Shown: piece by piece, positions 43,526-51,240 of the stretch
How the letters are laid out: the number at the start of each line of letters is the position of its first letter
Position numbering within the stretch: the first letter of the stretch is position 1
DNA from: Deltaproteobacteria bacterium
GTDB taxonomy: Bacteria; Desulfobacterota; Binatia; UBA9968
Length of the DNA stretch: 56,220 bases
Assembly (NCBI GenBank): GCA_016210115.1
Contig: JACQUW010000357.1
Location: 1 to 56,220, forward strand
Direction of reading: 5' to 3'
Translations under genes and position numbers: made by a program
The notes under the pieces: generated by a model
The model's database searches: none
Seen by the model: the letters and a program-made list of their open reading frames with translations, nothing else
Told to the model about the DNA's origin: nothing

Positions 43526-44548
43526 TCACAGGCTGAAAATATCGCGAAAGGTTTTCATCCACTCTTCATTGCGATCCGCCAAAGTCGGAGATAACGGCAG
43601 CAGATCGAGGTTTTTACGATTCAAATTCGAAGTTCGCGGTTCGAGGTCTGAACGTGAAGGTATACGATACAGCCCCTGCAGGATCTCCTGTCCTTCCCTC
43701 GAAAGAACGAAATCAATCAACAGTTTGGCTGAATTCGGATTCTCCGGCCTCGCTCCTAAGGCTAAAGGGCCAATCGTGCTGACGATGGGTTTAAAGGTCG
43801 GGATCCACTCAATGGGGGCGCCCTGAGACTTCATCAATTCCACGCGATGAGCATACACAAAGCCCAAGGGGAACTCCCCCGCGGCAATTAATTGAGCCAC
43901 CAGCGTGTTTCCCTTTCGGAAATTGATCTTCTGCCTGGCCAGCCTCTTAAAAAATCCAGCGGCTTTGTCTTTACCCCAGCTTTGTTCTAATCCCCCGTAG
44001 ATGACATGCGTGTCAGAATCCATTCCGATCCTGCCATTCCACCTGGGAGCTAGAAGGTCCTCCCAGTTTTTAGGCGCATCCGACTTCGTCACCAAATTCG
44101 TGTTGTAGCCAAGGACATAGTAGTTATCATCGGTAGACGTCCAGTAGCCTTTCTCGTCTCTCCATCCCTTTTCGTACCATTTCCTTTGCGGGGAGAGATA
44201 GGGTTGCACCAACCCTTTTTCGACCAGCAGATTGATCGGAAAAGCGGCCTGTCGAACAACATCGTAACGGTAGACTCCCGATCGTGCTTCGTTGAGAATC
44301 CGATTGAGCAAGGGATACGTAATGGACCGAAAGACTTCCACTCTGATAAACGGATATTTTGTTTCAAACGCCCGGGCGATCTCCTGAGACTCCCCCACGT
44401 TGGTATACCAGACCACTTTACCTTCGCGTCGGGCTCCCTCTACGAGATTTTCTCCGGCTGCGGAGGCGAACCCGCTGCCGGAGAGGCCCCATACTGCCAG
44501 GCTAAGGGCGAAAATCTCCCTCGCAATAACTGCTTTTTTCTGTCCCAT
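43526..44548 (-). CDS. Fe(III)-type extracellular solute-binding protein
   Basis: A 340-residue exported binding protein of family 1. It has a signal peptide (FALSLAVWGLSGSGFASA), then EGKVVWYTNVGESQEIARAF, TKYPFIRVEVFRS, FRKGNTLVAQLIAAGEFPLG and ELMKSQGAPIEW. It is the intact paralogue of the pseudogene at 13946-14925. GAGGTG upstream of the ATG overlaps the stop codon of the cupin gene, so the two are coupled. The ligand is unknown. Confidence 0.9.
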   Translation of the reverse strand: MGQKKAVIAREIFALSLAVWGLSGSGFASAAGENLVEGARREGKVVWYTNVGESQEIARAFETKYPFIRVEVFRSITYPLLNRILNEARSGVYRYDVVRQAAFPINLLVEKGLVQPYLSPQRKWYEKGWRDEKGYWTSTDDNYYVLGYNTNLVTKSDAPKNWEDLLAPRWNGRIGMDSDTHVIYGGLEQSWGKDKAAGFFKRLARQKINFRKGNTLVAQLIAAGEFPLGFVYAHRVELMKSQGAPIEWIPTFKPIVSTIGPLALGARPENPNSAKLLIDFVLSREGQEILQGLYRIPSRSDLEPRTSNLNRKNLDLLPLSPTLADRNEEWMKTFRDIFSL

Positions 44549-44557
44549 CGTAGCACC

Positions 44558-45631
44558 TCAGACCGGATCCATCGCCGAGGCAATCCCTCGCTTCCTGAGC
44601 TCTTCCTCAAACGTCTTTCGAATCGAGGGCTCCTCGTCCGCGTAGCCAATCTGGTCACCTCCGTCCTTTAAGTCGGTGTCCAGTTTCCAGCTCCTTCCTA
44701 AAACCCAATGCCTTTCGGTATTCCACCGCAGAGCCAACTGGCGAAGCGGCTCCTTGCCAAGATTGAAGTGCTGGTGAAACCAACCTTCGGGCGGAACGAG
44801 GATGCTGCCTTCAGTCCAGTCAAAACGCTGCTTTTCCTTGCCCTCCTCCCAAACCAGCGAATATCCCTCTCCCATGAGAGTGACAACATGAGCCCCGGGT
44901 CCATGCCGGTGAGCCTTGGCGTAGATTCCCACAGGAAGCTCGGTGATGTGGGCAACCATCACGTTTCCAGACAAATAAAAATGGGAACTGCCGAACTTCT
45001 TCCCCCTTCTTTCCCATTCGATCAGCTTTTGGGTATAAACATCGCCGACAAAATTCGTTTTCCAAATCCGCCCTCCGACAAACTCGGGAGGTTTTGAAAA
45101 ATAGCCGGGCGCCCCATCATACCTGTCACTGAAACGGTAGTCGCAGTGGAAAACCAAGTCTTCGCTGTTGAAAATGCTGAGAATCACCGGCGCATTGGTC
45201 ACGGCAAGGAAACGCGCCGGCTCTTTCGGGTCCAGGTTTTCATGCTGATATCGGGTATTCAGCGGAGGAGCGAAAAGAGCCCCCCTGGACCAGGTAAATG
45301 TCTCGCTCCCTCCTTGACTATTCCATACGGTGGTCTGTCCTTTTCCGCTGACCACAAAGATCATCTCTTCATAGAGGTGCTTATCCGGCTTTAGTTTGCC
45401 CCCGGACGGAATTTCACAAACATAGGCATCGTCCACCTCGCGGGTCCCTAACATATTCAAGATCGCCCCGTAGCCACCCTTCCTTTCCCACCAGCCGAGC
45501 TCCAGTCTTCTGAGATCCGGGATAAAAAATTCCTTGACGATGGGGATATTCTGCCTCTCGATCCATGCATGATACAGTCCCTTGGTTGTCTTGTTCGGAT
45601 CTCTCAGTTCCAAAGCCTCTTTCTTGGACAT
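44558..45631 (-). CDS. Double-cupin domain protein
   Basis: A 357-residue bicupin. The first barrel (residues about 80-150) has YEEMIFVVSGKGQTTVW. The second (about 225-300) has the metal-binding histidines in AKAHRHGPGAHVVTLMGEGY and GWFHQHFN. Bicupins of this kind include gentisate 1,2-dioxygenase-like ring-cleavage enzymes, but sequence alone does not settle dioxygenase versus sensor or isomerase. It is the first gene of the minus-strand block that runs to 26186, with a divergent promoter region shared with the gene at 45849. Confidence 0.78.
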   Translation of the reverse strand: MSKKEALELRDPNKTTKGLYHAWIERQNIPIVKEFFIPDLRRLELGWWERKGGYGAILNMLGTREVDDAYVCEIPSGGKLKPDKHLYEEMIFVVSGKGQTTVWNSQGGSETFTWSRGALFAPPLNTRYQHENLDPKEPARFLAVTNAPVILSIFNSEDLVFHCDYRFSDRYDGAPGYFSKPPEFVGGRIWKTNFVGDVYTQKLIEWERRGKKFGSSHFYLSGNVMVAHITELPVGIYAKAHRHGPGAHVVTLMGEGYSLVWEEGKEKQRFDWTEGSILVPPEGWFHQHFNLGKEPLRQLALRWNTERHWVLGRSWKLDTDLKDGGDQIGYADEEPSIRKTFEEELRKRGIASAMDPV

Positions 45632-45848
45632 CTCCGCTCCTTTTGCAAAAACTTACTATTCGATCCGACGGCCAAGAGTGTAAAACCTGGCGCAGGCTCT
45701 TGAGCCGTTCCGTTCAAAGCACCGCAGGTCCGGAGCCCCGGACCAAACCCGAGTTAAATTGGTGTTAAAGTAGCTAAAGCGGACCTGGTTGTGCTATAGA
45801 GCCCTTCGTATCGTTAGTACAGAAAAGAGACGAACACAAGGAGGCAAA

Positions 45849-46820
45849 GTGGTCTCGCTCGATTTCGCCAGCGGCTACTATCCCTATTTTGGAAAACTCC
45901 TGGACGGGCGCTACGCGTTTGATGAAATTGAGCTCGTCTGGCGGGACGTCCACCCGCCCGATACTCTTTTCCGCCAGGTGATTGAATCGGCCCCCTACGA
46001 TCTCGCGGAGATGTCGCTCTCGGCTTACACAATGCTGCGGGATCGAGGCTGGGACCGCTACGTCGCCCTCCCGATTTTTACGTTGCGGCGCTTCCGCCAC
46101 TCCTCTCTTTATGTAAGGACCCAAAGCGAGATCGTCAGCGGAGAGCAACTGGCGGGAAAAAAGGTCGGGCTCCCCGAATATCATATGACAGCCGCCGTCT
46201 GGGTGCGCGGCATGCTGCAAGAAGATTTTGGAGTGGATCCCGAAAACGTCCAGTGGTTTACAGGAGGAGCAGAACGACCAGGACGCGTTGAAAGGGTGCC
46301 GCTGCCTCCGCATATCGCAGCGCGGCTGCATCCTATCGGCCCCGACGAGACTCTGTTCAACATGCTGCTGGATAACCGTCTCAACGCTGTCATGTGCGCG
46401 CACACCCCGCAGCTTTATCGACAAGAGGCCAGCCCGGTCCGGTGCCTCTTTCGTGATTGTCGAGCGGTGGAAAAAGAATACTATCTCAGACACAAGATTT
46501 TCCCGATCATGCATACACTGGTTTTGAAGAGCGGCCGTTTCGGGGACGAGCGGGAGATCGCCGGCAAAATCCACCGGGCTCTCTCAACGTTAAAGGAAGA
46601 TTTCTACAAGAAAGTTGAAACCATGAGGGACTCACCCGTCTTTCCCTGGATCGATTCTTACATCGATGAGATCGAAGGTATGATGGGAAAAGATCCCTGG
46701 GCACACGGAATTAGTAACAATGCCCGAGTCCTGAACAAGTTTCTGGATTATTCCTGGGCTCAGGGCCTGATCTCAAACAAGCCAGAGCTTCAAGATCTCT
46801 TCCTGGATCTGGAAGACTGA
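45849..46820 (+). CDS. 4,5-dihydroxyphthalate decarboxylase-like protein (binding-protein fold)
   Basis: A 323-residue protein matching the family annotated as 4,5-dihydroxyphthalate decarboxylase: DLAEMSLSAYTMLRDRGWDR, FRHSSLYVRTQSEI, GKKVGLPEYHMTAAVWVRGM and KIFPIMHTLVLKSG. The fold is that of a periplasmic binding protein, and many family members may be binding proteins or sensors rather than decarboxylases. It has no signal peptide, so it should be cytoplasmic. GTG 45849 has AAGGAGG upstream and fits the family N-terminus (LDFASGYYPYF). It is divergent from the cupin operon and followed by repeats. Confidence 0.8.
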   Translation: MVSLDFASGYYPYFGKLLDGRYAFDEIELVWRDVHPPDTLFRQVIESAPYDLAEMSLSAYTMLRDRGWDRYVALPIFTLRRFRHSSLYVRTQSEIVSGEQLAGKKVGLPEYHMTAAVWVRGMLQEDFGVDPENVQWFTGGAERPGRVERVPLPPHIAARLHPIGPDETLFNMLLDNRLNAVMCAHTPQLYRQEASPVRCLFRDCRAVEKEYYLRHKIFPIMHTLVLKSGRFGDEREIAGKIHRALSTLKEDFYKKVETMRDSPVFPWIDSYIDEIEGMMGKDPWAHGISNNARVLNKFLDYSWAQGLISNKPELQDLFLDLED

Positions 46821-47054
46821 CGAGCAAAGAAGAGGTGCACGGGTGAATGTTCATGAATCGAATTACCCTCGAGGACGAAACCTCTTAGTTCTGGATTCCC
46901 GATAAGAACATTCGGGAATGACGGCGCAGGAGAGGGTCCAGTCTATAGCTGATGGCTTGGATTTGGAAAGCCCGTCGCCCCCGAATGTCTTAATCGGGGG
47001 CCCAGTCCCTGTTTCTCCGGATTCCACTTGCGTACGGGAACCAACAACGCCGTC
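46821..47054. other. Convergent gap with two hairpin repeats
   Basis: Contains CTGGATTCCCGATAAGAACA with its complementary half (arms 46895-46902 and 46912-46919), and a second CCCGAATGTCTTAATCGGGG pair at 46980-47000. These belong to the same dispersed class as those at 12431, 51108 and 51190. They may serve as bidirectional terminators between convergent genes, though no T-tracts follow. Confidence 0.55.
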
Positions 47055-47777
47055 CTAGGCGATCCGCATCTCCGAGAGCAGGCTGCCGAAGTTGGATGCA
47101 GGCGCGCTTAATCCCAGCATGGTTTTCAGTTTCCACATCGTTGCCTGATTGCTGGAAATAACAGGCCTTTCGAGAGCGGCCTCAATTCTACCCAGCACTG
47201 TTATTGTCGAAAGTCCGGTGCAACTCAAAAACACAGCCTCACAGCCATCATCCCCGAGACTGCTAACCTGGTCAAAGAGTAATTCCTCGTCTATGTCGGA
47301 GTGCCTGACTCCACGAGTGTCAAGCGACCTGATGGACAGCACCTGAAACCCGTTTGATTCGAGAAAGGCTGCCTCCAGCTCATTCACCTCTTTTGAGTAG
47401 GGAGTAAAGACCGAGATTTTCCTCGCCTTAATGTCACGCAGCGCCTCGAGCACAGCCGATGAGGTGGAAGTCACGTTAACGGCTGCAACTTTTCTTATTT
47501 GCTCCTCCACCCATTCATTGTATCCTTTACCGCCGTAGAGGCTCCCCGTTGTACAAGTGAACGCGATCGTACCGACGCGGGCCTGCGTTAGCTTTTTCAC
47601 CTCGTGGGATAATTCGTTGATCATGTTTTCGTACTTCTTCAGTCCTAATTCGGTCCGGTGTTCCAATCGGGCAAAATGAAACGTTACCCCGGATGGCGCC
47701 ATGGCGTAGAACTCCGGCTCCGCGATGACGTTTGTCGAAGGGATGAGTAGCCCGATACGAGCCTTAAATCCGATCAT
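47055..47777 (-). CDS. Maleate isomerase / Asp-Glu racemase superfamily protein
   Basis: A 240-residue protein. The N-terminal RIGLLIPSTNVIAEPEFYAM is the signature of maleate cis-trans isomerases and arylmalonate decarboxylases. Two catalytic cysteines lie at C75 (AFTCTTGSLYGG) and C186 (LSCTGLST), the pair used by maleate isomerase and amino-acid racemases; arylmalonate decarboxylase has only one. ATG 47777 has GGAGG ten bases upstream. Maleate isomerisation is the last ring-derived step of nicotinate and gentisate-type routes, which suits this neighbourhood. A hydantoin or amino-acid racemase is the main alternative, since the divergent neighbour is a hydantoinase-like enzyme. Confidence 0.82.
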   Translation of the reverse strand: MIGFKARIGLLIPSTNVIAEPEFYAMAPSGVTFHFARLEHRTELGLKKYENMINELSHEVKKLTQARVGTIAFTCTTGSLYGGKGYNEWVEEQIRKVAAVNVTSTSSAVLEALRDIKARKISVFTPYSKEVNELEAAFLESNGFQVLSIRSLDTRGVRHSDIDEELLFDQVSSLGDDGCEAVFLSCTGLSTITVLGRIEAALERPVISSNQATMWKLKTMLGLSAPASNFGSLLSEMRIA

Positions 47778-48082
47778 GGGTGTTTCGCCTCCTTTCAAAG
47801 CAGGAACAATTATAGCCCGGGCCGCCCTCCCGCCGCTATCGGTTGATTGCGTTTTTTCGTGAATCCCTCTTTTTTCACGATACGAGTATCCGATGCAGAA
47901 TTGAGAAAAACGTCTCACTTTTTCCAAGTTTCCGGAAGGGAGGCTCCGCAAAATTCGCAGAATCCAGTGAACGTTTTCAGGAACAATGCCTCGGCTCATG
48001 GCTCTGGCACATCCTTTGCTGCTCCCGGAGAAAACCGGCTTTTCCCAACCGCACCCAAAATTATCCGCATAAGGAGGCTTCA
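47778..48082. promoter_or_regulatory. Divergent promoter region between racemase-like and hydantoinase-like genes
   Basis: About 305 bases serving both genes. A TCGTGAA/TTCACGA inverted pair with a 10-base spacer (47858-47881) is the only clear symmetric site and could be an operator. No convincing -35/-10 pair was found. Confidence 0.4.
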
Positions 48083-49444
48083 ATGGATTTGGATTTGGTC
48101 ATCAGAAACGCGCGCATCGTTTCACCGTTGGGCGTAAATACAGGTGAGATCGGCGTCAAGGATGGAAAAATAACGGCGCTCGACGGTCCAGGCTCCGCGC
48201 TTGCCGCGTCCTCGATTGTGGATGCGGGTGGAAAATATGTCATACCCGGCATCGTCGATCCTCACGTGCATCTGGGTTTGAGGAATCCTTTCGGCACCGA
48301 TGTTCGGACCGAAACGCGGGCGGCTGCTGCGGGAGGGGTTACCAGCATCGGAATCCACTTGAATGTCAAAGGCCAGACACTGAAGGAAGGATTTGAGCGC
48401 GAGGCGTTCGGCACTTTCAAAAGCAACTTTGAGGAGAACGCGATTGTGGACGGGTTTTTTCATGTCCCTATTTTAGACGAAGTCACCTTTGAGGAGATGC
48501 CCGTCTACCCAAAAATCGGCATTACTTCTTACAAGCTCACGTGGGGAGAGGTTGGCGCCGCGGGAGATGTGGGTCTCTACAGGGTTATGGAGAGACTCAG
48601 CAGCCTTGGAGACCGCGTGCGGGGCATTATTCATGCTGAAAACCGTGAGATCGCGGCTTTTCTGGCGGATCGGTTGGCCAATGAGGGCCGAAAGGACTTT
48701 CCGGCCTGGAACGATTCCAGGCCCTGGTTCTGCGAGGCCGAATTCATGGAGAAATCCATTCTGTTCGCCGAAGTCACGAAGGCTCCCATCTATTTCGAGC
48801 ACGTGACCATAGGCAGGGCTATGGAGATCTTAACGCGGGCCAAAATGAGAGGAGTGAATGTCAAAGCGGAGACCTGCCCGCAATACCTGACACTGACAAG
48901 CGCGGAAAAAGGCGTCCTGCCCTCGTTTCCTCCGTACGGCCATGTCAATCCTCCGCTCAGGGATAAACAAAGCAATGAGATGCTGTGGGACGGTATCGCC
49001 AAAGGAATCATCGATTGCATCGGTTCCGATCACGCGCCGTACACCACGCAGCAAAAAGGCGATGACCTGTGGGCCGCCCCTCCCGGCATTGGAAATATAA
49101 TGGAAATGACTCTCCCTCTTTTGCTCAGCGAAGGCGTCAACAAAGGCCGCATCTCGATCGAAAAGTTGGTGGAGATCTGCTGCTACGCCCCAGCGAAGAT
49201 ATTCGGTGTTTACCCCCAAAAGGGAGGGATTGTCGTGGGAGCAGACGCCGATCTGGTCATCGTGGATGAGAACGAAAAACGGAAAGTCTCAGCCAAAAAG
49301 CTCCACTCCTTATGCGACTGGACCGTTTTCGAGGGCTGGGAGCTCACAGGGTGGCCGGTTGCGACGTTTCTCCGGGGGCAGCTTACAGCAAAGGACGGAG
49401 AGATCGTCTCTCAACCCGGCGCGGGGAAGTGGCTCGCGCGGTGA
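48083..49444 (+). CDS. Dihydropyrimidinase/hydantoinase-like amidohydrolase 2
   Basis: A 453-residue cyclic-amide hydrolase. Metal ligands are H61 and H63 (DPHVHLGL), K151 (TSYKLTWG, expected carboxylysine), H184 (IIHAEN), H240 (FEHVTIGR) and D316 in a standard GSDHAPY motif. The C-terminal GADADLVIVDEN domain is complete. ATG 48083 has AAGGAGG a few bases upstream. It differs from enzyme 1 at 15059 in the substrate loops and in keeping the SDH motif. Ring opening of a cyclic amide or ureide is expected; the divergent racemase-like gene suggests a chiral or maleate-type product. Confidence 0.9.
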   Translation: MDLDLVIRNARIVSPLGVNTGEIGVKDGKITALDGPGSALAASSIVDAGGKYVIPGIVDPHVHLGLRNPFGTDVRTETRAAAAGGVTSIGIHLNVKGQTLKEGFEREAFGTFKSNFEENAIVDGFFHVPILDEVTFEEMPVYPKIGITSYKLTWGEVGAAGDVGLYRVMERLSSLGDRVRGIIHAENREIAAFLADRLANEGRKDFPAWNDSRPWFCEAEFMEKSILFAEVTKAPIYFEHVTIGRAMEILTRAKMRGVNVKAETCPQYLTLTSAEKGVLPSFPPYGHVNPPLRDKQSNEMLWDGIAKGIIDCIGSDHAPYTTQQKGDDLWAAPPGIGNIMEMTLPLLLSEGVNKGRISIEKLVEICCYAPAKIFGVYPQKGGIVVGADADLVIVDENEKRKVSAKKLHSLCDWTVFEGWELTGWPVATFLRGQLTAKDGEIVSQPGAGKWLAR

Positions 49445-49465
49445 TTTCGGATATCTCCAACACTC

Positions 49466-49579
49466 TGTCAATCGAGGGGTGAGCCAGCCAGCTATCGACC
49501 TCACTTCAAAATGTTCAAAGCGTTTAAGCCGTTCAAAACGGTTTGAACGATTGGAACTCTTTGAACGAATTGAACGTCT
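49466..49579. repeat. GTTCAA-type palindromic element, copy 3
   Basis: The arms (49505-49579, centre CCGTTCAAAACGGTTTGAAC) match copy 2. The flank ATCGAGGGGTGAGCCAGCC (49471-49489) matches, in reverse, the flank of copy 1, so the mobile unit is at least 110 bases long. It lies between two convergent genes. Confidence 0.8.
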
Positions 49580-49598
49580 ATTTCCGCCAGAGGCGGCG

Positions 49599-51047
49599 TC
49601 AACACCAGTACGTTGTGTGATCGGTTGCAATACGCTGCAACACTTCCGCTGGAATGTAATCTTCTAGCTTGACCCGGTTCATGGCCGCCTCCGGGCACCT
49701 GGAGACAGGAGAGAACGGACGATCTAGTGGACGTGTGGCATCGACGATCATGCATGAAGTCTTAATCTCGTCAACGAGGGAGGGATCCAGGAAGTCACCG
49801 CGGAACAGCGGCTCCAGGATTGAAACCTGGAGATGGGGCTGCACCCTGGTCGCTAACGCCCAGAGAATTTCCGTCGGGTTGTAAACGTCGACATCCTCGT
49901 CAAATACAAATACATTCTTCGCGTGATCGAAGCTCAAGGCCGCGGCGGCTGCGCGGCCGGGGTCGCCTTCGGACATTTTTTTCAGAGAAATAAAAACATT
50001 GTAGTGCGAATGGCGGCCAAATTTGCAAACCGCTGTGACGCCGGGCACGGCCTCCCGAACCCGTCTTAAGTACGCTCCCTCACGGGGAAGATCCATCCAC
50101 GGCTTGTCCCCTTCCGGAGTGATGACCGATTGATACATGGCCCCTTTGCGGTAGTTGACGGCCCTAACCTCGTAAAGCGCGCAGGTGGTGTATCGCTGCG
50201 GGCCTAAATAGCCGGGCGCCTCTCCGAAAGGCCCATCCACGACCCGCTTCCCGGGAATCAGCGCGCCTTCGATCACAATCTCCGCGTCGGCGGGAATCAG
50301 CAGGCGCTCGCCCCAAGTCTCGGAAGCCGTCAAACGCAACGGCTCTCTCAAGTAGCCCCCGATAACCTCGTATTCGCTGAGTTCAAAAGGTCCGATGGTG
50401 CAGGCGCCGATATGATAAGCAGGATGATGGCCAAGGACGGTCGCTACCGGGCATTCGAGGCCGTTCTCTTCATGATCGCGAAAGATCCGCCAGAGATGGC
50501 GAGGAACGGCGGAAAAACAGGTGAGGGTGTTCTTCGATTTGACCTCCATCCGGTGATAGGAACAATTGTAAACGCCCGTTTTCCGGTCCCTCGCTACCGT
50601 TGAAAGAGTGATATAGGGGCCGCCGTCCATCTCATGGTGCCGCATGATCGGCAACTCGTACAGATCTACTTCGCGACCAACAGCGATGACCTCTTTGACC
50701 GGCGCCTCCTTTTTATCGATCACGATGGGCGCGACCCGCTTTTGACCCAACTCCAGACAGGCCTCCGCCATCCCGCTCCGGTTCATCGCTTCAGGTAATC
50801 CTAGCGCGATCTGCACGTTCCGCTGTGAGATCTCACAGTTCATCACGAGCTTCATTTCGCTCACCCGGCCGTGCAAATTCAGAGGATGGTCGAATATGAG
50901 AATGGGAAATTTCTTCATCGCGCCGAGGTGCTTGATGATGGCGGTAACGTCGTAGTGAGCCGGATCCACCTCGCGGGTCACGTGAATAAGCCCGTTGGGC
51001 ATTGCCCTACGATAATCCTCAAGAAAAGTCCTCAGGCTTTTCGGCAT
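49599..51047 (-). CDS. UbiD-family decarboxylase 3
   Basis: A 482-residue UbiD-family protein. The prFMN arginine is R166 (SYHRMEVKSK). The active-site pair reads D271-GPFG-E276, with aspartate replacing the first glutamate of the usual EGPFGE. PADAEIVIEGAL gives the metal-binding segment. GGAG lies 10 bases before ATG 51047. It is more divergent from UbiD 1 and 2 than they are from each other and probably acts on a different acid. It is the last gene of the block SDR, AtzG-like, amidase, DUF3891, UbiD 3. Confidence 0.9.
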   Translation of the reverse strand: MPKSLRTFLEDYRRAMPNGLIHVTREVDPAHYDVTAIIKHLGAMKKFPILIFDHPLNLHGRVSEMKLVMNCEISQRNVQIALGLPEAMNRSGMAEACLELGQKRVAPIVIDKKEAPVKEVIAVGREVDLYELPIMRHHEMDGGPYITLSTVARDRKTGVYNCSYHRMEVKSKNTLTCFSAVPRHLWRIFRDHEENGLECPVATVLGHHPAYHIGACTIGPFELSEYEVIGGYLREPLRLTASETWGERLLIPADAEIVIEGALIPGKRVVDGPFGEAPGYLGPQRYTTCALYEVRAVNYRKGAMYQSVITPEGDKPWMDLPREGAYLRRVREAVPGVTAVCKFGRHSHYNVFISLKKMSEGDPGRAAAAALSFDHAKNVFVFDEDVDVYNPTEILWALATRVQPHLQVSILEPLFRGDFLDPSLVDEIKTSCMIVDATRPLDRPFSPVSRCPEAAMNRVKLEDYIPAEVLQRIATDHTTYWC

Positions 51048-51107
51048 GGAGTGCTACTCCTCGTCATTTCTCCGAAAGAAATCCGATCCGCATCTTTGTC
51101 GTCGTCG

Positions 51108-51125
51108 TTCCCGCGAAAGCGGGAA
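51108..51125. repeat. GNRA-loop hairpin repeat
   Basis: TTCCCGC-GAAA-GCGGGAA forms a perfect 7-base stem with a GAAA tetraloop. Related forms occur near 20745 and 20863. A second repeat (CCCCCGATAAAAGCATTCGGGG, 51190-51211) follows 65 bases later. Both lie in the gap between UbiD 3 and the DUF3891 gene. Confidence 0.8.
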
Positions 51126-51240
51126 CCCAGGTTCTCCTTCCGCAAGCCATTTCCTCAGACGAACCAATAAAGGCCTCAACGCCGCGAAATGGGACTGGAC
51201 CCCCGATAAAAGCATTCGGGGATGACGTTTCGAGCTAGTC

